The notes under the pieces: generated by a model
The model's input: the letters and a program-made list of their open reading frames with translations, nothing else
Told to the model about the DNA's origin: nothing
The model's database searches: none
Shown here: positions 24,202 through 36,845 of the stretch, one piece after another
Layout of the letters: the number at the start of each line of letters is the position of its first letter
Position numbering within the stretch: position 1 is the first letter of the stretch
From: Tamarix chinensis
Lineage: Eukaryota > Streptophyta > Magnoliopsida > Caryophyllales > Tamaricaceae
DNA length: 64,000 nucleotides
Reading direction: 5' to 3'
Assembly (NCBI GenBank): GCA_030549775.1
Contig: CM060178.1
Span: forward strand, 72,881,152 to 72,945,151
Position numbers and translations under genes: made by a program

Positions 24202-24579
24202 TGACGCGGTCCAAATCTATTGTGGTGATGCCCTTGGAAATATGGCAGCTCCAACAAGGCCCAAGAGGACCATTAAGCACCCAACCAGGTTGCTCGACTG
24301 ATTGGGCACACTGTTGCTGGAATATCTGGAATAATTTCTTGTTTCTTCTTCTGTTATTTCCCTTGTGACATGTAGTATCATCTATGGCTGATTAGGTTGG
24401 TTGTTAGAGCCTAAAATTTGTGGTAATTTTTTCTCTCATTTGTTATAATCGACACACTCTATTTATATTGGAGTGATTATGAAGGAAAGAAAGAGAATTA
24501 TTTTTAGCCAACTCCCTTGACTTCCTCAACCCATTTCTTTTCTATAGCTTACTCACGCTCGAAGTGAGTAGCACCATCA
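24202..24579 (+). repeat. 3' LTR of the 5.1-kb chromovirus
   Basis: Begins TGACGCGGTCC (the exact first base is slightly uncertain because of TGATGACG) and ends GCACCATCA. It is about 7 bp shorter than the 5' LTR and differs by many substitutions and small indels, so the insertion is not recent. Confidence 0.9.
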
Positions 24580-24919
24580 GGTTGCTGGAAATGGTTGCTT
24601 TCAATTAGAAGTTGAAGAGTTGAATTCTTAGTTCTGGTTTTTAGTTTCTAACAAAGAGAGGGAGGGAGGAGAGAATAGTGGAGAGTAGATAGATATTGGG
24701 AAGGTGGGTATTTGTTTTCTATTTTCCCCCCTATATATACTCTAATGTAATTTGAACCATCAAATTTAAAGACATTCTTGATATAATGGTCTCAAATTGT
24801 AGTTTTGGTTATGACCGCAAAACTTTGTTCAAACTAGGGATGTATGGAAATAAAAAAAATAATAAAAATTTTAAAATGTCATGATTTAAAAATTAAAAAA
24901 TATATATGGGAGAAAATAA

Positions 24920-25006
<87 letters not shown>

Positions 25007-26083
25007 CACACACACATAGAGACAATGACGGATCTAGAATAATTATTTTAAGCTGTCTATACATAAAATAATACTCTTAAATAATGTCAATAATAATAAT
25101 ACATTACATTTAAATATAAAATTTTATATAGTTTGTTCAAAATAATTCAATCAAAGTAATATTTTTCTAAATTAATTAGAATTTAATCAATTGAAAAAAA
25201 TAATTCAATCAAAGTGTGGGTTTTCCAATTCCAATCATAAATAATTGAGATACTCAATTAACTAAAGAAATTGAGATTAATATACATCCATTATCAAGTG
25301 TCATGTTATCAATATATCCAACTTTCAATCATATGATTTATATTTAATAATCCAAAACAAGTGTTTTTTTTATAAAATATTTAATAGAGATATATAGTAA
25401 TTAGTTATCACTACAACTAAATTAACTACAAAATAAATCAATATTTACCTTCTTAGGTTGCATGATAGATTAGAGAAGCAACGAGCAACAAAGGGAGTTG
25501 GCGAAGGAGCACTACATAACCTCAAAGGTCATTAAACAAGCAACAATGACTAATGACAATGATTGATGAAGTAGTAGAGGGTGAAGGATTGACCTAAGAA
25601 TCGAAGTAGAGAGCCAAAGAAATGAAAAGAATTGGGGTTAACATCTGGGCTAAGGGAGGAGGGGAAACAAGGAAGAAGAGAAAAAAGAAAAAGAAAAAGA
25701 AGAAGCTAAAAAAGACCTACCCAAGAGCCCCAACTACGTCATTTGGATGCAACAATAAGTCATGCAAAAATGTTATGACCTAGAGCCAATCCCTTAACTA
25801 TTGGGTTGAAAATACAAGACCCCTCCTAACCCAACCATCCAACTAACCTTAGTTTTTTGTATGGTATCCCTCTTATACTTTACATAAACAAAACCAAAAA
25901 TATGAAAACTATTTCCTACTCCATCGTCCAGGCTCTGTGGTGTCTCATGACACCATGTAGAAGCCATGGCTCCACCCATGTATATATATATATATTCAAT
26001 TTTTTTATAATCAAAATACAAGTCTCAAGCTCATGCTAAATTACTAACAACCATAAACTCAAATGAATTAGATGTAATGTTCA
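24580..26083. other. AT-rich intergenic DNA with a TA-GA microsatellite
   Basis: No coding region is supported. A TA run (about 24924-24960) is joined to a GA run (24961-25004) and a short CA run. A second TA run lies near 25979-25994. The right part may include the 3' flank of the hAT transposase remnant. Confidence 0.6.
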
Positions 26084-28263
26084 TTATCCTTTGTTAATGG
26101 CATCAACTACTTCCACTTCATCCCCGTAAAGCCTTGCTTTGGAAAAAATCATCACCTTAGACTTAGGCTCATCAAGAGAAAGATAGACAGTATCAAGAAA
26201 TCCAACATCTTCATCAGAACCAAAGTCATTACCTACACAAAGTTTTCTTTGGTAGTTTGATAGTTGTCATGGCTTATAATGTAATATAGGAGTTTTAAAC
26301 AATGAGGAAATATTACTATAGATGCCTCACATAATTGATTTTGTTGTTTGTATTCTATAATTCTTCTTGCTAAGAGATGGTGATTGTTGTGAACAAACAC
26401 CAAGTTTTTGACAAGCTTATGAAGTAATCTATTCTTCTTCATAGAATGAATAAAATCATATATACTTCAATTCTATTCACTACATGAAGAAAAGAAGAAG
26501 ATACTTAACCAAGAAATTTGATAATAATATCTTGAAGTAATGGTGTATTTGAGCCATGAACTCTCTAATAAGCCTTTAGATCAAGAACATCTCTATCATA
26601 AAGAGAATCAAATTCTCCAAATGGACCATTTTTATGGGTAAAATTTGCCAGCTCCAAGTTAACTTTTGAAAAATCTTTATGGTTAGGAAAAAGTCTTCTA
26701 AAACACTTATTCCTTGCGATATGACTTTCTTCATGTCTACAAGGAGTAACTCTAGGTGACATAGCATTCAATCAAGCATCATTATAATACCTTCATTAAA
26801 AGGAAAAAAATCAATAAAATTATAGCTATAATTATTAATTGTTAAATTAAAGAAAAAAAATAATACTTTAATAATAATTTTATTAAATTAGAGAATATGG
26901 ATACCTTGGGTTCAATGAGTGCGCCAAACAGTGAAGAGATGTAGTACTTTTAGTCCAACGAGCTGTGAGAATGACGTATACCACTAAAAAGAAAGGAGAC
27001 ACTTCTCCAAAATCCTTATATTCATATTTACATATGACATTTCTCACTTCATCAATCATCACATTCCAAATTTCATAAACAAAGTACAGATGGTACATAG
27101 GTCATGTGAAATCAAGAATATAATCAACCTTTTCCCACCATAAATCATCAAGAAACTTTTTCTTCACAAACCTTGCATTTCCAATATTATCATCTTTATA
27201 AGAAAACTTATCTTCAATAATCATCATATTTTGAAGACTATATTTTATAATCTTCATTCTCTTTAATGTAACAACTTGAGCAACATGAGTATAATTAAAT
27301 GTAAGCAATTTTAGAGAAGAAAACCTATTGAAGATGGCTAATCTCATGGATGCATCATTATAAAATTCTTGATTTGAATAATATCCCCATGAAACTCAGT
27401 TATCCAATGACACTCGTATATCTCAACATTATTTTCCATGTTTCTTGCATCACACATATTTTTAAAGCAAGGTTAAGAGTATGAAAAATATATGGAGTCT
27501 AATAAATATGAGAATACATTCGTTTAATGATCTCATCGACTACTTTACAATTTGAGGCATTATTAATGATGACTTGCATACCATTCTAATAACCTACCTC
27601 TCTAAAGAATTCTTTTAATAGTCTAGAAACAAAGTGTTTGTCATTGATCTATCTTGAAGCATCAAGGACCTTCTAAAACATAGGACCACATCATATATTG
27701 CAATAAAATTTATCAATGGTCTTCTTTGTGTGTCACTTAAACCATCAAACGTATTACTAACACTATTTTCCATCCACATCTTCTTGACTAGTTCCAATAA
27801 TCTCTCTATGTTCAATTTTTATTCTTGAATTAACATTGTTCTCAAACAATTATAACTCAGTGGACCATAACAAACTATATTATAGCTAGCAACAAAAATA
27901 AAAGATTCCATAAAATAAATTTTTTTGCCAAATTAAATGATACATAACCTGCTAAAATCTTTCTCAATAGGATTCATCTCACTCACTAGTCTCTTCTTAA
28001 AAGAGGACTAATCCATTATCAAATTAAAACCACTTAAATGAGGTAAACAACCTTTGGTAGCATGTCTTCATCTCTTTTCAAACCTTCTTTTTCTAAAATT
28101 GCCACCTCAAGTTGCAATACCTTTACTAGGAATATTCTAAAAATAAGCTCTCACCCTAGTATAGCTTCCTTCCTTTCTTTGATTATAAAAAAAAATACAA
28201 GTCCAAACAATAGTTCTCCCGCTTTGTATTTTCTCATCTAGCAACATAATTACAAAGAGGTTT
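26084..28263 (-). pseudogene. hAT-superfamily transposase pseudogene (BED finger, DUF659, C-terminal dimerisation region)
   Basis: Read on the minus strand. A BED-finger remnant with GSYTRVRAYF lies at about 28140-28169, followed by a frameshifted SKGIAT stretch. A DUF659-like segment with TQRRPLINFIA is at 27615-27815. NASNCKVVDEIIKRMYSHIY is near 27490-27555, matching the region where hAT proteins read DNA/SN..A. Further segments lie at 27102-27347 and 26883-27098. A C-terminal part has MKKNRLLHKLVKNLVFVHNN (about 26383-26442), corresponding to the conserved hAT dimerisation region. The stop is at 26084-26086. Frameshifts and stops are numerous, so it is inactive. The missing N-terminus is at 37531-37640, displaced by the giant LTR insertion at 28264. 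Confidence 0.82.
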
Positions 28264-28554
28264 TGAAATACTCTAAAAATTCTAATTTAGAAAATTATGT
28301 TAAAATAAGCATTTATTAGGGTAATTAATAAAATAAATAATATTAATAAAATAATGGGAGTAATTAAGACAAAATAAGGGGGAAAATAATAAAGATTTTA
28401 ATTGGGGAAGATTAGGGAATTTTTCTAACTAAAAATAGAATTTAGGAAAATTACCTAAAATATCCTAAATTAAAATAAAAAGAAATTTAATTATTATTTT
28501 ACTAATTTTTATTATTTTTAAATATTCAAAAATATCAAAATATTCTAAATACCC

Positions 28555-29700
28555 CAACTAACCTATTTTTCCTTTCCCCCTTTTCCTTCCTTTTTCCTTT
28601 TTCTTTCTTCTTTTTCTCCTTTCTCCTTATGCTTTTTCTTTCCTTTTTCCTTGGATTGGGCCTGCCCCCTCGTTGTCCAACTCCCCTCCCTCTCTTCTCT
28701 CCCCTGTATGGCCCAGCCTGCCATTCTTTTTCTCCCCCTCACCTGCCGATTCACCGCTCCCTTTTAATTCTTTTCTTTCCCCCCAGACCGGCTGGCTGAC
28801 TCCTATTTTCTTCTTCCTCCCTTCTTCCTCCCACGCGTTATAGGTTGAGCCTACAACTCTGCACTACTTGACCTGCCCTGCCACCATATTGCCAAAAAAC
28901 CACTCTCCTCTCTCTCTCCACCCCTTCCTTTCCCAATCGAGCCCAACCCCTTGCACCTACTCCCTTGCGTGCCCTCCTTCCTTTCCTTTTTCTCCTCTCG
29001 GACCGAACCTACACTGCTCATTTTGCAGGCTCATACCAACTTGCCACCGTAGGCCGACGAGCCCTGCCTCACCTACCCCTTTATCCTCTTCCTCTTTGTC
29101 TTATCCTCCCTCAAATGGTCTATAAATACCCCCAACTGATCCCATTCGGCCCTCTTTTTCCTGCCTAGAAAATCCAGTCCCTTACGCCACTATTGCTTCA
29201 AACGCCGCCCCTACTACCACCACGCAACACCGCTGTACGAAATGCCACCCAAACTCTTCCCTGCACTGTCCTTTATTGAACCAAGCGACTCACCAACCCT
29301 AGTTCCCCCTACATGAGCCACCCTAGTCATACAAAATTGGTTGCTTGACTTCTCACTTTGCACCCCTCACCACTATGCACCAACCCCTCCGCCACAATCA
29401 CCGCCACCCCTACCACCTAATAAACTCATTAGAGCATCCCTTGCCTCCCCTACCTTCCTTTCTCCCTTTTTCCCTCTCCCTCACCCTTCCTCCTTCTCCA
29501 CCACCCTCGGCCACCGCCACAACCACCACCTACGCTGCCATCTACGCCACCGCCACCACTCTAACCCTCTCAACCTAAAGAATCCACCACCATCACAACC
29601 ACCCTCTCACTCTCCCTCTTCTAGCCCCAAAAGTCCACCTCTCCAACCCCAACTTCCTCCACCGTTACCGCAGTTGTGTGCCGCCACTGCCACCTAGCTA
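28555..29700 (+). repeat. Pyrimidine-rich tract of copy A
   Basis: More than 1 kb dominated by C and T (CTTTTTCC, CCACCACC, TCTCCCTC). Open frames here encode only Pro/Ser/Leu/His low-complexity strings and differ between the homologous tracts of B and C, so they are not treated as genes. It probably belongs to the transcribed part of the LTR. Confidence 0.7.
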
Positions 29701-29775
29701 CCACTTCCATTAGGTTATGCCCTAACCTTACTAGCCTTGAGTATAAGTGTGTTTATTATTTTATTTTATTAGTGT

Positions 29776-29776
29776 T

Positions 29777-29860
<84 letters not shown>

Positions 29861-29900
29861 GTTATTATTATTGTTATTATTGTTATTATTATTAACATTG
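29776..29900. repeat. Compound TCA / TTA trinucleotide microsatellite
   Basis: About 14 TCA units followed by a run of more than 20 TTA units with occasional TTG. The runs of Ile, Ser or Leu that appear on translation are artefacts. Confidence 0.95.
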
Positions 29901-31321
29901 ACATTACTTGTATTATTATTATAATTATTAAAGTTATTATCTTTAGTATTGTTAATATTGCTAATAATACTTTATCATAGACCAATATAACTACCTAAAC
30001 CTATTTTAGCTAATAATAGCATGGGTAACGATTTTAAGGATAATATCCTTTTTTTCACTAATAAAGCCACTATTATTACTAATATCCCTAATACTAGGTT
30101 ATTATAAAAGTAAGTAAGAAATAATGATAACTTTGGTAAGAGGGAAGTTAACCCTAGTATTTCTCTTTTATAGGTGAACCAAGTCCAAACTCTAAGGAAG
30201 CGTAGTAGCGTGCTCTAAGCCCAGTGTCATTTTAGGTAAGGATGTGGTTAAGGCCTAATATGTATATTATGTGCTTTGTATGTTGTGTGTGATGATATTT
30301 TTGTGTACCTTATGTGATTATGACTACTTACTTGTAGCACAATGCGGAGCTAATGTAATTATATGTGTCCTCCTTATGGCATGTGTAAAATGATATATAT
30401 GTGTTTCCCTTGTGGTGATTATGTAGTATGGCCATTTAGGACATGAATGCTAGGAGACTTTAAAGGCATGGTGTGGTGATGGAAATATGAAGGGAAAAAG
30501 GAAATGAGTTGACTAGAGGAAAGTAAGAATGACCTATAGGTCTCATGATTTATGAGTGGACAAATAAAAGGATAATATGGACAAAATAAGAAAGTAGAGT
30601 GAATATTGCATGGGGATTCTAGGGTTCGCATGGGATATTTAGTCTTTGCATGGGGATGATCCTTACATGGAAAAATTTTACTTGAGGTTTAAGTAATGTA
30701 AGGGAAGAGCTGTTTGGGTGATTGGAGTCCATAGGTGAAAAATAATACATAAGTTGGTATAAGGGTTTATGGGGAACTTGGCTAGGGTTTGAGAGGAAAA
30801 CCCTAAGTGGAGGTGATTGTGGAAGGAAGAAATAATGGAGAGGATTGGAATATGGGGTAAAAGTGGAAGGATGTTACATGGAGGGTGAGTGTGTGTCATG
30901 TGAAAGCGGGGATGGTAAGTGAAAGTGATGGGGGAATAACATATGAGAAAAGAGAAGTGCTAGGATTTGGGGTGACCAACTAGGGTTTCATGATCACACA
31001 TGTAAAATGGAAAGTAATATGAGATAGAAAACCTATAATTTAATAAATAGCTTTTATTTGAAATAAATTAGCTTTTAAGATTATTTAATTTAATAATTTT
31101 ATGGATTTTTGAATATGTAAATTTAGATAGGGATATTTAATAAATTAGAATAGATATTTTATTATTTTATCATACTCACTTTATTTAAATAAATTTTCAA
31201 ACCAATATTTTTTTGAAATTAACCTTTTTAAACCCATATATTTAATTTAATTAAATTAAATAATTAAATAAATTTATTATCCAAAAATATTATATTTTAT
31301 TATTTTATAAATTAAATTGTT

Positions 31322-32560
31322 ATAATTTCCCCTATTTTCCTTTTCTTTTCCCCCCTTTTCTTTTCTTTCTCCTTTTTCCTCCTTTCTTTCCTTTTTCCTT
31401 TTTCTCCCCTCGGGTTGTCGCACCAGGCCTGCTCGCCCTTTCCCTTGCGCCTGTGCCACAGGTCCGTTCTACCTTCCCCATGCATGAGCCGACCCAATCT
31501 CCCTCTTTTCTTTCTTTCCTTCTCCCTCTGGACTGGACCAGCCCATTTCTTTCTTCCCCCTACGCCCAACTTGCTAACCTCCTTTTCTTCCTCATCTTTT
31601 TTTTTTCTTCTTCTACACTCCAACTGATGCCCCCGACCTATCTTCATCGCCCAGGTATGCCACCCTGAACGCCACTCCTAGCCACCACTGCCTGCAACCA
31701 CTTGCCACCACCTGCCTCTCCCTCTCTCTCGCATTTTCTTCCCATTCTCGGACTAGGCTGACCCTGCAAACCCACCCCGCGTGCCCTGTTTCCCCCCTTT
31801 TCTTCTCCTCTTCCTACCACCTACTTGCCACCCTACATGCTGCCACCCAACCGGCCACCTGCCCTCTCCTCCCTCTTCTTTTTCTTCTCCACATGAACCC
31901 TTTCCTGCCCCATTATTTTTGAACCCTTCCTTCCTCGATTCTTTCTCTCCTTTTCTTCTCCTTCCACTTCCATCCCTGTTTTGCACCATCGTCTCCCTCC
32001 ATCGCTTGCACTATAGCACCGACCCCTTGCACCACCCCTTGCCAACCCCTATCTCAGCCCTACACCACCACAACAACCCCTCGAGCCTCCTATAGTCCCT
32101 TCTTCCTCCCCCCTTCTTTTTCACTTCTTTTTTCTCCCTTATCTGCAACCTCCCTGCAACCCCTCCGTCTGCCACCGTCCCGCCGTCTCTGCCACCACCC
32201 GAGTTACCAAGCCACTCCCTACAACATCCTCTACCATCCCCACACCTCCTTTGGCCAAAAAAAACCCTTCCATCCCCTCATTTCCCCATCCCATTTCCTT
32301 TCTTCTCAGCCTCGTCCACCCCTGCAGCCCACTTCACAGCTTCGCCACCGTCGCTGCCGCACTTGGCTGCCAAAAACCTATCCCCGACCACCACCTACAC
32401 CCCTTCTTCACTCCTGCACTCTTCCCTTACCCCAAATCCTCCCCCACCCGCTCTCTTTCATAGCCCCAAAATCTTAACCTGAAAATAGCCCCTCCTTCAT
32501 CTTCTTCATGCCACCTTCAACCCTTCCACCCTTGTTTTTGCATGTAGCTCATGCTGCATG
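31322..32560 (+). repeat. Pyrimidine-rich tract of copy B
   Basis: C/T-rich stretch equivalent to 28555-29700 and, reversed, to 43260-44450. It carries many CTTTTCCTTT and CCACC motifs. Open frames are long only because of composition. Confidence 0.7.
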
Positions 32561-33239
32561 AGTAGGATGAGCTGCTACATACCTTGGTTATTTTAGTTCA
32601 TAAATTTTAAGGTATAATAATATTTAAGTTAATTATTTCATTAATTAAGTTTATAAAGTCTTATTCTTTTGGTTTTATTATTTCTAATGTGATAAATATT
32701 GATATTATTCTTAGGGATTGGTTTTTCTAATCAAAGATTGAATCTTTAACCATAATACTTGTAAGGTTCGATTTTGTGGGAATTAAGGTAATCGTTAAAC
32801 TCTACTTAAACGCATGGATAAACGCATTCTAGCACATCAGGGTTTTAATATGTTATTTTGCATGATATATATATAATAATATAATATAATATAATATTAT
32901 GTTATATGTAGTTGCTTATAGTGATTGATAAAATGAAAATCATGTTATTTTATATGCTATATGTGGAAATATTGCTTAAGGAAAGAGTTTGGTTATTGAT
33001 GAAAATGTTTAGTACTTATACATGTTGTATTATCTTATTGTGATCATTAATGCACGAATAGTATTATTATAAGCCCTAGGGTCATTTTAGTAATATGTCA
33101 CGTGCAAGAATGTGGTCTATTATGTGTGGGTGCTAATGAGTAGAATGTTGAATAATAATAGTTGGTGGAGTTGGACGATGATAATGGAGTATTGATATTA
33201 ATATTTATGTAGTGATGGTAATTTAATAAAAGTAGTATA

Positions 33240-34350
33240 ATAAAAGGTAAAAATGGTAATTTTGGAAGTAAGGGGTAAAATGGTAATTTTGAGGTAAAGG
33301 GTAAATAGGTAATTTTGTACAAAAATGGTAAAATGGTAATTTTGTAGGTAAAGGGTAAAACGGTAAATTTTATATGAAATGGGTATTATGGTAATTTTGG
33401 AAGTAAAGGGTAAAATGGTAATTTTGGATGTAAAGGGAAAAATGGTAATTTTATAAGTAAAAGGGTATTATTGTAATTTTGGAAGTAAAGGGAAAAATGG
33501 TAATTTTGTAAATAAAAGGGTAAAGTGGTAATTATAATAACATAAAAGGGTAATTTGGTAATTATAATAATGGAGAAGGATAATATGGTAATTATAATAA
33601 TTATGATAAGGAAAAAGGATAAAATGATAATTTAATAAAAGAGAAGGGTAAAATAGTAATTTAGTGTAAATGAAGCGTAAAATGATAATTTAATAAAAGA
33701 GAAGGGTAAAACGATTATTTAATAAAGAGAGGGATAAAATGGTAATTCGATGTAAATGAAGGTAAAATGATAATTTAATAAAAGAGAAGGGTAATTTGGT
33801 AATTATGAAAATGGAGAAAGGCAATTTGGTAATTTAACCAATTAAAGGATAATTTGGTAATTATGATAATAGAGAAAGGTAATTTGATAATTATGATGAT
33901 AGAGAAGGGTAATTTGATAAATATGATAACAGAGAAGGGTAATCTAATGATTATGATAGTGGAGAAGGGTAATTTGGTAAATATGATAATGGAGAAGGGC
34001 AATTTGGTAATTTAACCAACTAAAGGGTAATTTGGTAAGTATGACAATGGGGAAAGGAATTTTGGTAATTTTGATCATGGAGAAGGGTAATGTGGTAATT
34101 TGACCAACCAAATGGCAATTTGGTAATCATAACAAAGGAGAAGGGTAATTGATAATCTAACTAATCAAATGAGAAATATGATAAGTGTAACAATTGTGAA
34201 AGGTGATTGGTAACCTAATACGTGTGGGAGATAACTTGGTAATCTAAACTGAGCGAGGGTTAATTTGGTAATTATGCATCATAAAGGGTAATATGGTAAA
34301 TTGGTAAGTAAGGAAGGGATGACTTAATGATTATACAAGCAAGGGGTAAA
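33240..34350. repeat. AT-rich minisatellite, unit about 25-30 bp
   Basis: Dozens of variants of AAAGGGTAAAATGGTAATTT. The left half uses TTTGGAAGT spacers; the right half uses ATTATGATAATGGAGAAGGG spacers, so two subfamilies abut. Copy C holds the complementary version (AAATTACCAAAATA) at about 41930-42740. Confidence 0.9.
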
Positions 34351-35040
34351 TTAGTAATTTGTGTTTATTATGTTGAGGGAATAGTGGAGTTTCGTAATAA
34401 GATTCAAATATCACCGAATAGTAAGATAATGGTGTTTGACAATTAGTCAGTATCACAATAACGAATCCTAAATTAGAATCGGATGAGATTACAATGGCTT
34501 TAATGATTCCTCTATGTTATCTTGAATAACCATTTGAATAAGAAATACTTAATGATATTATAACGATTGAAAGTGAATAAATATTTGATTGTTGTACTTT
34601 TCGTGATCACCTTAATTAAGACACTAATACTTAAAGTGAAATACCTTGAGATCGGGAATGGTGGCCCTTTAGGGGTCACTACCTTAAAGACATGGTTTAG
34701 CCCACATTATTCTGGTATTTGCTAGTGTGCCTTTGTGCCCCAACTAGGCCCTATATCTTGCTCTATCTAGCTCTACGAACCTATTTAGGGGGTATGCATA
34801 CTTATGGATTAGGTGTCTTTATCGGTAGGGTATTGAGTAGCTTTATGCACTAGTACGACCGGAGTACCTTTGCGTCCCTGGGTTGATGGTTAAAGGGTAC
34901 TAATTAGCTTGTATGCACCAATACGACTGGTGTACCTTCGTGTCCCAGGATCTTGATCTCCTATCTGAGGCAAATAAATAGAATTGTTGTGCTAATGAAA
35001 AAAAGGAAAAACACTAATTATGAAAGTGAAAGATAAATTA

Positions 35041-35435
35041 GCCGGGCCCAATTGAATTATATTATGAATATCGATCCACCAGATATAATAGTGGCCAGGA
35101 GCATGTTGCCCTGGAAGATGATTATGAGTACCGGTCCAACGATATAATAGTGGCCAAGGAGTGTGTTGCCTTAGATGATGTTTATATGTATTCCGGTCCA
35201 CCGACGATAATAGCGAGGGATCCCGAGCTTAATAAAACCAATCATGGATGTGAATAAATTTTTGGAAATACTAATCACTTATAGTGGAACACCATGTGAG
35301 TTGGGGCCAGACTGGTCCACCGGTGAATAATAGTGGCTAGAAGCGTTCTGCTCTAGAGACTGATCCACCGGCATATGATAGTGGTCAGGTGCGTTCTGCC
35401 CTGTATGTGATTGATTAACTGGCTATAATAGTGGG
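35041..35435 (+). repeat. Array of six CCACCGG..ATAATAGTGG units (copy B)
   Basis: Two sets of three related units (35041-35215 and 35300-35435). GCCGGGCCC precedes the first set and GGGGCCAGAC starts the second, as in copies W and A. Confidence 0.7.
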
Positions 35436-36489
35436 GTTCCCGCACTCATATGGATATATATAATCTGAGACGATTGAATAATGATGGACTAATGGCTTAA
35501 GGCACTAAAAGTATTGATTGTATGTTTGACCATTTATATTTGATAGACTTGTTAAGTATGTGAATGTATGATTGTGAATATTATATAAGCACTATCATAT
35601 TATATTTTTTTCATAGTGTTATATTATGTGTTTCATTGCGGGCCTGCTTTTAAGTGTATTTTTAAAGTGTTACTTAGTACTAAAGGGTTCCATTCATAGG
35701 GCCCCTACCTATTCAATGGGTAGAGTTCCTTGCAGGTCTTTTTAAGGTGCTATTCAAGTGGATAATGGGAAAGAGCATAAGGATTGTCCAGAATTTGATA
35801 TGGTTTTGCTTTAACTCTGGGTTTAAATATAATCTTTGTTCTTGTAACCACCATTGGTGGAATTTATCCTTGTAAATGGTTTATTTGTGCTACTATAATT
35901 TTTAATATAGTTTGGATTTCTAGCAATTGGTAATTTATTCTTTTAGCCTTAGTACTAGGTATTGGAACGGTATTAGTGAACCGGTCTACTAAGTGTGGCG
36001 GTAATATCCCCAAAATTCACAAGTCTTGTTATTTTGCCTATGCTAACTCTTTTAATAAAATAAAATTTTTTATTAGTGAATTTTGGGGACGGGGATGCTT
36101 GGGGAGGAATTGAGTGAGGTGATGAGTTAGGGCAAGGAAACATGGGCTGTGTGAAATAGAGGAAGGTTGGGCCATATAGGCCAAATTAGGATTTCCTTAG
36201 GGAAAACCCTAGAGGGCGATATTTAGTTGATTAAGATGTATGGGGAAGTGGGCCTCAACCCACACACTTAGGAGTTATATATTCATGATAAGTGAGGGGA
36301 AGAGGGAAAGGATGTTTGGGCATATTAGGAGGTGTAGAAGTCTCAAGAAATGGGATGGGCTCTTTCAGAAGATTAGGAGTAGACATGTTCTATGAGCGGG
36401 TAATCCAAAGGACATTTATGTCTTGGGTAAAAACATATATTGAATAAGACACGGATAAGACACTAATAATTTAAAGTGAAATATTATTT

Positions 36490-36845
36490 AGCCGGGCCCA
36501 GACTGATCCACCGGCATAATATTGGCCAAATGTCGGGTGTCCTAGAAATCAATCCATCGGCAAATAATAGTAGTTAGGAGAATTCTTCCCTGTATGCTCT
36601 TATCTACCGGATTAATAGTGGGGCATCCTGAGCTTAATAAACCAAACCTTGAGTTATGATAATACATGGGAAGGATACTAATTACTTATATTGAAACACT
36701 ATGAGAGTCGGGGCCAGACCGATCCACTGGCATAATAGTGGCCATAAGCACTTTGCCTTGGAGACCAATCCACGGGCAAATAATATTAGTCAGGAATAAT
36801 CTGTCCTATATGTTTTCTATCCATTGTATATAATAGTAGGTTTTC
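36490..36845 (+). repeat. Array of six CCACCGG..ATAATAGTGG units (copy A)
   Basis: Two sets of three units (36490-36620 and 36710-36845), each set again opened by GCCGGGCCC or GGGGCCAGAC. Several units are more degraded than in copy W. Confidence 0.65.

Larger units (their letters stand above)
19456..24579 (+). mobile_element. Complete but decayed Ty3/gypsy chromovirus, 5.1 kb
   Basis: Two LTRs bound an internal region with gag, protease, RT, RNase H, integrase and a chromodomain-like C-terminus in the Ty3/gypsy order. The 5-mer GGTTG occurs immediately outside both ends (19451-19455 and 24580-24584), a perfect target-site duplication. Short LTRs (about 380 bp), small total size and the chromodomain resemble the Reina group of chromoviruses; that placement is inferred. 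Many stops and frameshifts make it inactive by itself. Confidence 0.92.
31001..36089 (+). repeat. Nested giant LTR, copy B (boundaries approximate)
   Basis: Starts near TGTAAAATGG (31001). It has an AT-rich left part sharing ATATTTTATTATTTTATCAT with copy C, a pyrimidine tract (31325-32560), a minisatellite (33240-34350), a block with TTAGCCGGGCCC and six CCACCGG-type units (35041-35430), and the tail TGTGGCGGTAATATCCCC..AATTTTGGGG (to 36089). It lacks a clear TGTTACA end, and no target duplication could be recognised. Nesting inside copy A is inferred from the duplicated module order. Confidence 0.5.

Noticed and set aside
29341..29697. Open frames rich in Pro/Ser/His in the pyrimidine tract (also 28868-29125, 31415-31668, 31781-32095, 32251-32463)
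   Set aside because: Length is explained by C/T-rich composition with few stop codons. The homologous tracts of copies B and C do not preserve the same protein.
29747..29985. Poly-Ile, poly-Ser, poly-Leu and poly-Met open frames
   Set aside because: They are translations of the TCA/TTA microsatellite.
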